Shown: in pieces, positions 18,437 through 26,700 of the stretch
Numbering within the stretch: the stretch's first letter is position 1
Layout of the letters: each line of letters opens with the position of its first letter
Assembly (NCBI GenBank): GCA_003565155.1
Contig: PXDB01000101.1
Coordinates: forward strand, 1-64,000
Length of the DNA stretch: 64,000 nucleotides
Source: Nitriliruptoraceae bacterium
Lineage (GTDB): Bacteria > Actinomycetota > Nitriliruptoria > Nitriliruptorales > Nitriliruptoraceae
Direction: 5' to 3'
Position numbers and translations under genes: made by a program
Notes under the pieces: model-generated
Told to the model about the DNA's origin: nothing
The model's database searches: none
Seen by the model: only the letters and a program-made list of their open reading frames with translations

Positions 18437-19257
18437 CCCACGCGGTCCAGGCCGGGCCAGTCGCCGGTGACCGGCTCCCGGTCGGCGTCGATCCGCGTGA
18501 GGTAGGCGTTGAAGCTGTCCCGCCACACACCGTGGGCCTCGACCTGCAGGCGCTGCAGGGTGTCGAGGTCGTCGGTGCGCAGCTGCTGTGGGAACCGTGC
18601 GAGCAGCTCCCGGGCCACCTTGAGGGAGGCGACGGCGTCCGCTCGGGCGCTGTGCGCGTCATCGAGCACCACCCCGTACACCTGGCAGGCGGTCTCCAGG
18701 GTGCGCTTGCCCTTGCGGTAGCGGTCCACTGACCGGTCGAGGACCAGGGGGTCGATCAGCGGGCAGTCCGGCAGGGTGAGCGACGGCTCCAGCCGGGCGA
18801 GCTCCGCGGCCAGCAGCGGCCAGTCGTAGGTGGCGTTGTAGATCACCACCGGCCAGCCGTGTCGCGCGACCTCGACGAGGTGGTCGTGCACGGCCGGCAG
18901 CACCTCGGTCGCCGGCGGCGCCTGTTCCGCCGCCAACCGCTCGCGGGTGATGCCGTGGACGGCGGCGGCGCCCGGAGGGATCTCCACCTCGGGACCGGGG
19001 TCGACCAGCCCGGCGAACAGCTCCTGCGGGTGACCGTCGCCGTCGTCGACCAGCAGCGCGAGCTCCACGATCCGGGCGGTCGCCGGATCGACACCGGTGG
19101 TCTCGAGGTCGAGGGCGGCGAAGGGCCCCTCGTACCAGGCCGGATCGCCGGCGGATGCCGTCTCCGAGGCCGGCGACCTCCCGGGTGACGCTGCGGCGCG
19201 GGCCTGGCCGGTCCCCTGCGGCGGCTCGTCGGGCGGTTCAAGTGACAACTGCGACAT
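18433..19257 (-). CDS. DnaQ-like DEDDh 3'-5' exonuclease
   Basis: The 274-residue protein has a disordered Pro/Ala-rich N-terminus of about 40 residues. The exonuclease core then shows all DEDDh motifs: ExoI FAALDLETTGVD, ExoII IYNATYDWPLL, and ExoIII DDAHSARADAVASLKV with the catalytic His and Asp. Such stand-alone exonucleases act in DNA repair or as polymerase proofreading-like subunits. The C-terminal 50 residues carry a segment seen in actinobacterial homologues (QVEAHGVWRDSFNAYL). It is translationally coupled to the acyltransferase, which may be positional only. Confidence 0.88.
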   Translation of the reverse strand: MSQLSLEPPDEPPQGTGQARAAASPGRSPASETASAGDPAWYEGPFAALDLETTGVDPATARIVELALLVDDGDGHPQELFAGLVDPGPEVEIPPGAAAVHGITRERLAAEQAPPATEVLPAVHDHLVEVARHGWPVVIYNATYDWPLLAAELARLEPSLTLPDCPLIDPLVLDRSVDRYRKGKRTLETACQVYGVVLDDAHSARADAVASLKVARELLARFPQQLRTDDLDTLQRLQVEAHGVWRDSFNAYLTRIDADREPVTGDWPGLDRVG

Positions 19258-19329
19258 CAGCGTCCCCGATCGCGTGGAACCGCCACCCTACGGTGCGGAG
19301 GTGGCCGTGACGACCACCGTCCACAGGGC

Positions 19330-20256
19330 TCACTGCAGCCGTGGCTCGAGCCAGGCGAGCAGGTCGGCGATCACCTCGTCGCGGTTGGTCTCGTTGAGCA
19401 TCTCGTGCCGACCGCCGGGGTAGATGCGGTGGTCCACCGCGGTGAGCCCGGCGGCGCGGTAGTGCTCGAGGAGCGCAGCGACGCCCGCGGCCCCGCCGAC
19501 GGGGTCCTCGCTGCCGGAGAAGGCGTAGACGGGGGTGTCGAGGCGGGCGCCGGCCCGGACCCGCTCGACCTGCCCGATCACCCGGAGACCGGAGAACAGG
19601 TCGAGGTAGAACTGGCTGGTGCACACGAACCCACAGCGCGGGTCGGCGATGTAGGCGTCCACGGCGGCCTCGTCCTTCGACAACCAGTCGAAGTCCGTCC
19701 GGGCCGGAGCGAAGGCCTTGCCGTACGCGCCGAACACCAGCCGGTTCAGCGTCTCCGAGCGTCCGCGAGATCCCAGCCGGGCCCGCTCCGCGCGGGCGAC
19801 GACCGCACCGGCCTCCGCCATGGGCCCTACCGGACCGTTCGAGCCGGACAGCACGACGGCGTCCACCTCACCGGGGAAGGTGAACAGGTACTGCTGGGCG
19901 AGGAAGGAGCCCATCGAGTGCCCGAGGAGCACCACGGGCACGTCCGGGTGGTCGGCCCGGGCGCGCAGGGTGACCCGGTGGAGGTCGTCGAGGGTGAGCG
20001 CCCAGCCGCGCCGGTCGGCGAGGTGACCGAGCGCCTCCTCGGTGCCCGCGGTCTCGCCGTGGCCGCGGTGGTCCTCGGCGTACACGGCGAGCCCGACCGC
20101 GGTGAGCGCTTCGGCCAGGTGGTCGTAGCGCCGTGCGTGCTCCGCCATACCGTGGGCGAGGTTGACCACCCCGCGCACGGCACCGTCGGGCTCGTGGCGA
20201 TGGACCACCACCTCGGCGCCATCACGGGTTCCGAGGGTCCAGGACGAGGTCTGCAC
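19330..20256 (-). CDS. Alpha/beta hydrolase, monoacylglycerol-lipase-like
   Basis: The 308-residue serine hydrolase has nucleophile elbow LLGHSMGSFLAQQ, acid residue in AFSGSEDPVGG and catalytic His in YPGGRHEMLNE. This matches Hydrolase_4/lysophospholipase-type enzymes that cleave monoacylglycerols. NLAHGMAEHARRYDHLAEAL is the usual oxyanion-hole region. The GTG start has GGGAGG at good spacing. It begins 14 bases after the fadB-type gene, suggesting one unit that releases and then oxidises fatty acids; that link is inference. Confidence 0.87.
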   Translation of the reverse strand: MQTSSWTLGTRDGAEVVVHRHEPDGAVRGVVNLAHGMAEHARRYDHLAEALTAVGLAVYAEDHRGHGETAGTEEALGHLADRRGWALTLDDLHRVTLRARADHPDVPVVLLGHSMGSFLAQQYLFTFPGEVDAVVLSGSNGPVGPMAEAGAVVARAERARLGSRGRSETLNRLVFGAYGKAFAPARTDFDWLSKDEAAVDAYIADPRCGFVCTSQFYLDLFSGLRVIGQVERVRAGARLDTPVYAFSGSEDPVGGAAGVAALLEHYRAAGLTAVDHRIYPGGRHEMLNETNRDEVIADLLAWLEPRLQ

Positions 20257-20270
20257 GGTGTCCTCCCGGG

Positions 20271-22451
20271 TCAGCGGCGCGGGCGTAGCGGCTCCCCGGA
20301 CTCCGCCTTCGCCGCGAGGCTAGCGGGAGGCGTGAAGCGGTCCCCGTAGGCGTCCGCCAGGGCCTTGCACCGCGCCACGAACCCCGTGGTCCCACCCGGG
20401 TACTGGTCGACGTACTGGGCGACACCACCGGTCCAGGCCGGGAACCCGATCCCGAAGATCGAACCGATGTTGGCGTCCTCGAAGGTCGCGATGACGCCTT
20501 CGTCGAAGCACTTGACGGTCTCGAGCGCCTCGGCGAACAGCATCCGCTCGATCAGGTCGGTCAGGGACACCTCGGCGTCCCCGCTGGTGACGTGCTCCAG
20601 CAACCCCGGCCACAGGCCGGCCCGCTTGCCGTCCGCGTCGTAGTCGTAGAAGCCGGCGCCGGCGGAGCGGCCCTCACGGCCGTGGGTCTCCACCATGGTG
20701 TCGAGCAGCGCGTAGGCGGGGTGCCGCTCGTACGGCGTGCCGTCGCGCTCCGCGGCGGCCCGGTACTCCGCCTCGATCTTGCGCGGCAGCGTCAGGGTCA
20801 ACTCGTCCATCAGCTGCAGGGGCGGGGCCGGGTAGCCGGCCTGCTCCCCGGCCCGCTCGATCGTCACCGGGTGGACGCCCTCACCGAGCATCGCGACCGC
20901 CTCGTTGAGGAAGGTGCCGATCACCCGGGAGGTGAAGAAGCCGCGGGCGTCGTTGACCACGATCGGGGTCTTCTTGATCTGCTGGACCACGTCGATGGCC
21001 TTGGCGACCGCCGCGTCGGAGGTGCGCTCGCCGCGGATGATCTCCACCAGGGGCATCTTGTCCACCGGCGAGAAGAAGTGCAGCCCGATGAAGTCCTCGG
21101 CCCGCTGGACGCCCTCCGCGAGCTCGGTGATCGGCAGGGTGGAGGTGTTGGAGCACAGCAGGGCGTCGGGGGCGACCACCGGCTCGGTCTCGCCGAACAC
21201 CGTGTGCTTGAGCGCTGTGGACTCGAACACCGCCTCGATCACGAGGTCACAGCCGGCGAGGTCCGCGTAGCTGTCGGTCGGGGTGATCCGGTCGAGGAGG
21301 GCCTGACCCTTCTCCGCGGTGACCTTGCCCCGCTCGATCCCCTTGGCGACCAGCTGCTCCGAGTAGCCCTTGCCCGTGGTCGCGGCCTCGACGGAGACGT
21401 CCTTGAGCACCACCTCGATGCCCGACCGGGCGCACTGGTAGGCGATGCCCGCCCCCATCATCCCGGCACCGAGCACCGCGACCTTGGTGGCGGCCCAGCG
21501 CTCGTGACCGTCGGGACGTGATGAGCCCTTCTCGATCGCCTGGAGATCGAAGAAGAAGGCCTGGGTCATGTTCTTGGACTGGGGCGAGTTGCAGACCAGG
21601 TCCGTGAAGTAGCGGGACTCGATGCAGGTGGCGGTCTCGAAGGGCACCTGGGCGCCTTCGTAGGCGGCGCACAGGATGCGCTGCGGCGCGTGGAGGTCGG
21701 CGCCCTTGATCTGCTTGCGCAGGTTCGCGGGGATCGCGGGGGCGTTTGCGGCGAAGGACGGCCGCGACGGGTCCCCGCCGGGCATCCGGTAGCCGTCGGT
21801 ATCCCAGGGCTGGCGCGCATCGGCGTTGGCCGCGATCCAGGTGCGGGCCGCGGCGAACATGTCCTCGGCGCCGGCCACCACCTCGTCGATCAGGCCGAGC
21901 TCGTGCGCCTTGGTGACCTTGTGCCGCTGGCCCTGGAGCAGCACGTGCATCAGCGCCGGGATGATGCCGAGCATCCGCACGGTGCGCACCACGCCGCCGC
22001 CACCCGGGAGCAGGCCGAGGGTCACCTCCGGGAGGCCGAAGACCGCCCGCGGGTCGTCGATAGCCACGCGGTGGTGGCAGGCCAGGGCCAGTTCGAGGCC
22101 GCCACCGAGCGCGGTGCCGTTCAGCGCTGCGACCACGGGCACCCCGAGGGTCTCCAGGCGACGCAGGCTGCGCTTGAGCGCCTCCACGTCGGCGAACACC
22201 TTCGCGGCGTCGTCAGGGGTGGCCCGGCTCAGCTCGTGCAGGTCGCCCCCCGCGAAGAAGGTGGGCTTGCCGGAGGTCAGGATCACCCCGGTGAGCCCCT
22301 CCTCTCCCTCGAGGCGGCGCACCGCCTCGGCGAGGTCCTGCCCGAAGCGCGCCCGCATGGTGTTGGCGCGCTGGGTCGGATCGTCCATCGTGAGGGTGAC
22401 GACGCCGTCGGCGTCACGGGCGTAACGGATGGTCTCGAGCTCGGTGGTCAC
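20271..22451 (-). CDS. Fatty-acid oxidation multifunctional protein: enoyl-CoA hydratase / 3-hydroxyacyl-CoA dehydrogenase
   Basis: The 726-residue protein has an N-terminal crotonase domain (about 1-200) with GLTGVILTSGKPTFFAGGD and LNGTALGGGLELALACHHRV. It carries glutamates in FGLPEVTLGLLPG. A Rossmann NAD domain follows (VLGAGMMGAGIAYQCARSG), and then the 3-hydroxyacyl-CoA dehydrogenase domain with LHFFSPVDKMPLVEI and VNDARGFFTSR. The order is FadB/FadJ-like. It works with the thiolase just upstream to run beta-oxidation. The GTG start has CGGAG upstream. The thiolase gene is 240 bases away, with repeats between them. Confidence 0.94.
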   Translation of the reverse strand: MTTELETIRYARDADGVVTLTMDDPTQRANTMRARFGQDLAEAVRRLEGEEGLTGVILTSGKPTFFAGGDLHELSRATPDDAAKVFADVEALKRSLRRLETLGVPVVAALNGTALGGGLELALACHHRVAIDDPRAVFGLPEVTLGLLPGGGGVVRTVRMLGIIPALMHVLLQGQRHKVTKAHELGLIDEVVAGAEDMFAAARTWIAANADARQPWDTDGYRMPGGDPSRPSFAANAPAIPANLRKQIKGADLHAPQRILCAAYEGAQVPFETATCIESRYFTDLVCNSPQSKNMTQAFFFDLQAIEKGSSRPDGHERWAATKVAVLGAGMMGAGIAYQCARSGIEVVLKDVSVEAATTGKGYSEQLVAKGIERGKVTAEKGQALLDRITPTDSYADLAGCDLVIEAVFESTALKHTVFGETEPVVAPDALLCSNTSTLPITELAEGVQRAEDFIGLHFFSPVDKMPLVEIIRGERTSDAAVAKAIDVVQQIKKTPIVVNDARGFFTSRVIGTFLNEAVAMLGEGVHPVTIERAGEQAGYPAPPLQLMDELTLTLPRKIEAEYRAAAERDGTPYERHPAYALLDTMVETHGREGRSAGAGFYDYDADGKRAGLWPGLLEHVTSGDAEVSLTDLIERMLFAEALETVKCFDEGVIATFEDANIGSIFGIGFPAWTGGVAQYVDQYPGGTTGFVARCKALADAYGDRFTPPASLAAKAESGEPLRPRR

Positions 22452-22506
22452 GGCAGCTCCGTCGAGGTGGTGGCGTGTCGGTCTACGGGTCCGGTGGTGA
22501 TCATGG

Positions 22507-22546
22507 TGGTCGCGTGGTGGCGTGGTCGCGTGGTCGCGTGGTCGCG
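22507..22546. repeat. Five 8-bp tandem repeats between the thiolase and fadB genes
   Basis: The unit TGGTCGCG occurs five times in a row, the second copy reading TGGTGGCG, followed by a partial unit. It lies in the 241-bp spacer about 55 bases upstream of the fadB-type start and is not in a supported gene. Confidence 0.8.
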
Positions 22547-22623
22547 TGGCGGCTGCGACTGCGCGGGCGGCTGGTAGCCGTCCCGGTGGGGCGATGACCG
22601 TCCCGGTGGGTGGACGGGTCCCC

Positions 22624-22674
22624 GTTGCTCCACGACATCACCCCGTGGAGGTCGGGAGAACGCCGTGGAGCAAC
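22624..22674 (-). terminator. 11-bp perfect inverted repeat downstream of the thiolase gene
   Basis: The arms GTTGCTCCACG and CGTGGAGCAAC are separated by 29 bases and start 18 bases past the thiolase stop. There is no T-tract. It could be a terminator or a processing/attenuation hairpin between fadA and fadB. An operator is the alternative. Confidence 0.4.
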
Positions 22675-22692
22675 CCCCGGCTGGTGCGCTTG

Positions 22693-23904
22693 TCAGCAGC
22701 GTTCGACGATCGTGGCGATGCCCATCCCGCCCCCGATGCACAGCGTCACGAGGCCGGTGGTCAGATCGCGCCGCTCCAGCTCGTCGACGATCGTGCCGAG
22801 CAGCATCGCCCCGGTCGCCCCGAGCGGGTGGCCCATGGCGATCGCCCCACCGTTGACGTTGGTCCGATCGTGGTCGACATCGAGGTCGCGCATCAGCTTC
22901 AGCGCCACCGACGCGAAGGCCTCGTTGATCTCCACCAGGTCGATGTCAGCCGGGGTCATACCTGCCTGGGCCAGGGCCTTGCGGCAGGCGGGGGCGGGCC
23001 CGGTCAGCATGATCGTGGGCTCGGAGCCGATGACGGCGGCAGCACGGATCCGGGCGCGGGGGGTCAGGTCGTGGCGGCGGCCGGCTTCCTCGGAGCCGAG
23101 CAGCACCAGTGCGGCGCCGTCGACGATGCCGGAGGAGTTGCCGGCGGTGTGCACGTGGTCGATGCGCTCCACCTCGGTGTAGCGCTGGAGGGCGACGGCG
23201 TCGAAGCCGCCCATCTCACCGATGCCGGCGAACGCCGGGTTCAGACCCGACAGGCTCTCGATGGTGGCGTCGGGGCGGACGTGCTCGTCGCGGTCGAGGA
23301 TCGTCAGGCCGTTGCGGTCACGTACCGGCAGCACCGAGCGCTCGAAGTAGCCGTTGGCCCACGCCTTGCCGGCCCGGACCTGGGACTCCAGCGCGAAGGC
23401 GTCCACGTCCTGGCGGGTGAAGCCCTCACGGGTGGCGATCAGGTCGGCGCCGATGCCCTGGGGCACGAAGCCCGTGGCCAGGTTGGTCTCCGGATCCATC
23501 GCCCAGGGGTCGCCGCCCGTGCCCATCGGCACCCGGGACATCGACTCGACACCGCCGGCGACCAGCAGGTCCTCCCAGCCGGAGCGCAGCCGGGCGGCGA
23601 CCTGGTTGATCGCCTCCAGCCCGGAGCCGCAGTACCGGTTCAGCTGCACACCGGCGACGGGCTCCGGGAGCCCGGCGGCCAGCGCCGCGGTGCGTGGCAG
23701 CACCCCACCCTGGTCACCGACGGGCCCGACGACCCCGAGGACGACGTCCTCGATGGCCGCCGGATCCATCCCGGGGTTGCGCTCCTGGAGCGCCTGCAGC
23801 AGCCCCGTGAGCAGGGTCACGGGCTTCACCTCGTGCAGCGACCCGCTCGCTTTTCCCTTCCCCCGCGGGGTGCGGATCGCGTCGTAGACGTACGCCTCGG
23901 CCAT
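22693..23904 (-). CDS. Acetyl-CoA C-acyltransferase (thiolase)
   Basis: Thiolases cleave 3-ketoacyl-CoA with CoA in the last step of beta-oxidation. The 403-residue protein has the acyl-accepting cysteine in [14 protein letters not shown], the [12 protein letters not shown] motif, the catalytic His in [11 protein letters not shown], and the second Cys in [13 protein letters not shown]. Length and motif order are normal. The ATG at 23904 has GGAG 6 bases upstream; the GTG one codon earlier is less likely. It is the upstream partner of the fadB-type gene. The region 23905-24109 is a short divided spacer with no gene seen. Confidence 0.94.
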   Translation of the reverse strand: MAEAYVYDAIRTPRGKGKASGSLHEVKPVTLLTGLLQALQERNPGMDPAAIEDVVLGVVGPVGDQGGVLPRTAALAAGLPEPVAGVQLNRYCGSGLEAINQVAARLRSGWEDLLVAGGVESMSRVPMGTGGDPWAMDPETNLATGFVPQGIGADLIATREGFTRQDVDAFALESQVRAGKAWANGYFERSVLPVRDRNGLTILDRDEHVRPDATIESLSGLNPAFAGIGEMGGFDAVALQRYTEVERIDHVHTAGNSSGIVDGAALVLLGSEEAGRRHDLTPRARIRAAAVIGSEPTIMLTGPAPACRKALAQAGMTPADIDLVEINEAFASVALKLMRDLDVDHDRTNVNGGAIAMGHPLGATGAMLLGTIVDELERRDLTTGLVTLCIGGGMGIATIVERC

Positions 23905-24109
23905 CACCGGCTCCTCGTGCTCGCTGTCTGGCGGTCGCCGCTGGCATCCACGTCCATCGGGGCGATCGGCCCCGCAGGCGCGGCAGCGGTCCGCACCGTC
24001 GGCACCGGCCCTCCCGCCGGCATCCGACGAGAACGGTACGCGACGATCCGTTCCGAAGTGGCATCGGTCACCGCACCGAGGTGGTCGGTGCGGCGCGGTG
24101 TCCGCCGAC

Positions 24110-24895
24110 TCAGGGGCACCCCGGCGCGGGTTCCGCTGTGCGCGCCGCCTCGACCACGCGGTTCCAGGGCGTGGCGATCCCTCTGCCCTCCGGCGTCCGG
24201 GCGTAGACCTGCCCGATCACCGCCCCGTCGTCGTCGAGCACCGGGGATCCGGACGCGCCGGCTCCCACCTCCAGGGCCAGCAGCAGGCGGGCTTCCTCGA
24301 CACGGTCGATGCGGCCCTGCCGGAAGGCCGGCCTGGCCCCGGGGAACCCGACGGTGCGGATCGACTGGCCCAGTCGGGCCTCGGGGCCACGGGGCAGCGT
24401 CGGCGGGGTGGCGTCAGCCTCGACCTGCAGCACCGCCACGTCCGCGGTGTCGGACTCCAGCACCGAGGTGACCTGGATGCCCTGGGTGCCCTCGAGGGGT
24501 TGCACGACGGTGGACCGCGCGTTCTCCACGACATGACGGTTGGTCAGGACCATGGCCTGGCCGTCCACGTCCACGGTGAAGGCGCTCCCGGTCCGCGACC
24601 GACCGATGCAGTCCACGCTGCGCACCAGCAGCAGCGACGAGGTGATCGCCGCCTCATCACCCAGCGCCGCCTCCACCTCGTCACCCGCGGCGGTGAAGGC
24701 GAGACGGTCCAGTGCCCAGCCACCTGCGGGGATCAGCATGGCCAGCACGACCACCACGCCGAGGCCGAGGCGGACACGACCGAACACGCGGGACAGGGTG
24801 GTCTGGAAGCCGTCGAGGTCGTCGTCCTCTCGGTGGTCATGAACGGCGCCATCCGGCCCGTCACCTCCGGGCCCTGCGGGGTCCTGCGGTGTCAC
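24110..24895 (-). CDS. Membrane-anchored trypsin-like serine protease
   Basis: From the GTG at 24895 the protein has about 261 residues. An acidic cytoplasmic N-terminus is followed by one membrane span ([20 protein letters not shown]) and an extracytoplasmic chymotrypsin-fold domain. The triad is visible: His in [12 protein letters not shown], Asp in [11 protein letters not shown], and Ser in [14 protein letters not shown]. It resembles HtrA/MarP-type envelope proteases without a PDZ domain. The track ORF extends 126 residues further into a low-complexity region overlapping the divergent HNH gene and is rejected. It shares its 137-bp promoter region, including the SOS box, with that gene. 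Confidence 0.85.
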   Translation of the reverse strand: MTPQDPAGPGGDGPDGAVHDHREDDDLDGFQTTLSRVFGRVRLGLGVVVVLAMLIPAGGWALDRLAFTAAGDEVEAALGDEAAITSSLLLVRSVDCIGRSRTGSAFTVDVDGQAMVLTNRHVVENARSTVVQPLEGTQGIQVTSVLESDTADVAVLQVEADATPPTLPRGPEARLGQSIRTVGFPGARPAFRQGRIDRVEEARLLLALEVGAGASGSPVLDDDGAVIGQVYARTPEGRGIATPWNRVVEAARTAEPAPGCP

Positions 24896-25013
24896 GATGC
24901 GCGCCCTGTCAGTGGACGGCGACGGTACCCACGCCCACCTGCCGCCCGGTCCACGACCGCGACCTCCACGGTTCTCCACACCGATGACGATCACCCCTTG
25001 CGCGTGGGCTGTT

Positions 25014-25028
25014 TCGAACGTACGTTCC
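25014..25028. promoter_or_regulatory. SOS box (LexA-type operator)
   Basis: The sequence TCGAACGTACGTTCC fits the LexA site CGAAC-N4-GTTCG shared by firmicutes and actinobacteria. The core CGAACGTACGTTC is palindromic apart from its outermost bases. It lies between the divergent protease and DUF222-HNH genes, ending only a few bases before the annotated HNH ATG. Confidence 0.75.
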
Positions 25029-25032
25029 CTCC

Positions 25033-26658
25033 ATGCTGATGGACGCCACGACCACCTCGACACCGCCACCCGAGACCGCGGGCTCTCCCTGTCCGCCCTC
25101 GACGGTCCGGACCGACGGCACACCGCGCCGTCGAGGGTGCATCGCGCGGGAGCACGGTGGGACCTACAGGGTTCCCGGGCGACCCGGCGATGCCCCCGAC
25201 GGGGCACCGGCGCGGCGTCCGGGTCGCCCGCCCGCGGCCCGGACCCCGCTTCCGGCGGCACCGGACCCGCCACCCCACCCGGTCGACGATGCGGCGTGGC
25301 GCTACGTACACGACCTCGATGGACCGCGGCCCGGCGAGGGCACGCCGCCCTTCGGTCTCCCCGTGCTCGCGGAGATCCCTGGCCTCGCGACGGTCCTCGA
25401 GCAGCTGCGGGAGTCGGATCGGCTCATCGCCCGCGCGGTGGAGGGGATCCTGCTGTTACAGGACCACGGGGACGTGGCCGGCACGACCGGGGTCTCGCTC
25501 GAGGCATGGGTGACCACCATCGCACGACGCACCCGATCCGACGCGCGCATGCTGCTCGCCGCCGCGGAGATGGTCCGTCGGCTGCCGACGTTGCGGGCGG
25601 CCTTCCAGGAGGGCCGGCTGTCGTGGGCACAGGTGCGCTCCATCGCGCTCAAGACCCGCCCGCTCCCGCGGCGCCTCGACGACAGGGTGGATACCGCGAT
25701 CGCCGCCGCCCTGGACGGCGTCGGGGGCGCGGAGCCCGACGCGGTGACGCGCGTCATCACGTGGTCCCTGGCGTCCCTGGAGCCGCAGCAGGTGGAACGC
25801 CGGGAACGGCGCGAGGAGGAGCGCGAGTTCCTCTCGCTCCAGCCACGGCTCGACGGCTCCGGTGGGCGGCTGTGGGGTGAGCTGGGACCAACCTCCTGGG
25901 CGGTCGTCGACGCGGCCCTCGGCGACGCTGGTGCGGCTGCTGCGCACCCCGGCGACGCGGACACCGCCAACGACGCGGACAGCGACGGCGACGCGGCCCC
26001 GGGCCGGGTCGCCAGGGCACGTGCCGCGCGGCTGGTCCAGCTGCTCGACGCGGAGCGTCCCGGTACCCGCGGCGCGGCGGAGCGCCGCCCGCAGCTGCTG
26101 CTGCGCGCCGACCTCGACACCCTGCTGGACCGGACGCGGACGCCGGGAACCCTGCTGACCGCGCTCCTGGGCGGCCACGTCCGCGTCAGCGGTGCCACCG
26201 CACGACGCCTGATCGACGAGCGGGGCGCGGACCTGCGCACCGTGATCCTGGACGACACGGGCGGCGTCCTCGGCGTCGGGCGACGGCAACGGGTCGCTCC
26301 GGGCTGGCTCCGTGACGCCGTGCTGGCCCTCCACGACACCTGTGCCGCTCCGGGCTGTGCGGGTTCGGCGCGGACGGCGGAGATCGACCACGCCCGACCG
26401 TGGCACCCCGTCCACCCCGACGATCTCCCGGGCACGACCGACATCGACCAGCTGGCGCCGACGTGCGGCCGGCACAACCACCGCAAGGAGCGGGACGGCT
26501 GGCGGGTCGAGCAGACCGCGGATGGACGACGCCGCTGGGTCCACCGGCGAAGTGGCCTGCAGACCGTCACCGTCCCCTCGACCTGGCGACCTGTCGGGGA
26601 CGCACCGGTCCCCGCTCCACCGTCGGGGCCGGACCCGCCCGAGCACTCCGGCGGCTGA
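25033..26658 (+). CDS. DUF222 (13E12 repeat family) protein with C-terminal HNH nuclease domain
   Basis: This is an actinobacterial 13E12-type protein. A Pro/Arg-rich N-terminus of about 105 residues precedes the helical DUF222 region (about 110-400; LEQLRESDRLIARAVEGILL, SWAQVRSIALKTRP). A C-terminal HNH nuclease follows with zinc-type Cys (DTCAAPGCAGS), TAEIDHARPW and LAPTCGRHNHRKERDGW. The protein is predicted to cut or bind DNA; its biological role is unknown. The ATG at 25033 is 5 bases past the SOS box with no room for a ribosome-binding site. The real start may be downstream, for example the in-frame GTG of VLAEIPGLATVLEQL near residue 110, so the N-terminus is uncertain. Confidence 0.88.
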   Translation: MLMDATTTSTPPPETAGSPCPPSTVRTDGTPRRRGCIAREHGGTYRVPGRPGDAPDGAPARRPGRPPAARTPLPAAPDPPPHPVDDAAWRYVHDLDGPRPGEGTPPFGLPVLAEIPGLATVLEQLRESDRLIARAVEGILLLQDHGDVAGTTGVSLEAWVTTIARRTRSDARMLLAAAEMVRRLPTLRAAFQEGRLSWAQVRSIALKTRPLPRRLDDRVDTAIAAALDGVGGAEPDAVTRVITWSLASLEPQQVERRERREEEREFLSLQPRLDGSGGRLWGELGPTSWAVVDAALGDAGAAAAHPGDADTANDADSDGDAAPGRVARARAARLVQLLDAERPGTRGAAERRPQLLLRADLDTLLDRTRTPGTLLTALLGGHVRVSGATARRLIDERGADLRTVILDDTGGVLGVGRRQRVAPGWLRDAVLALHDTCAAPGCAGSARTAEIDHARPWHPVHPDDLPGTTDIDQLAPTCGRHNHRKERDGWRVEQTADGRRRWVHRRSGLQTVTVPSTWRPVGDAPVPAPPSGPDPPEHSGG

Positions 26659-26700
26659 TCGGGCCTCACGACCCCGCCCCGCCGCTCGTGACCTGCGGGC

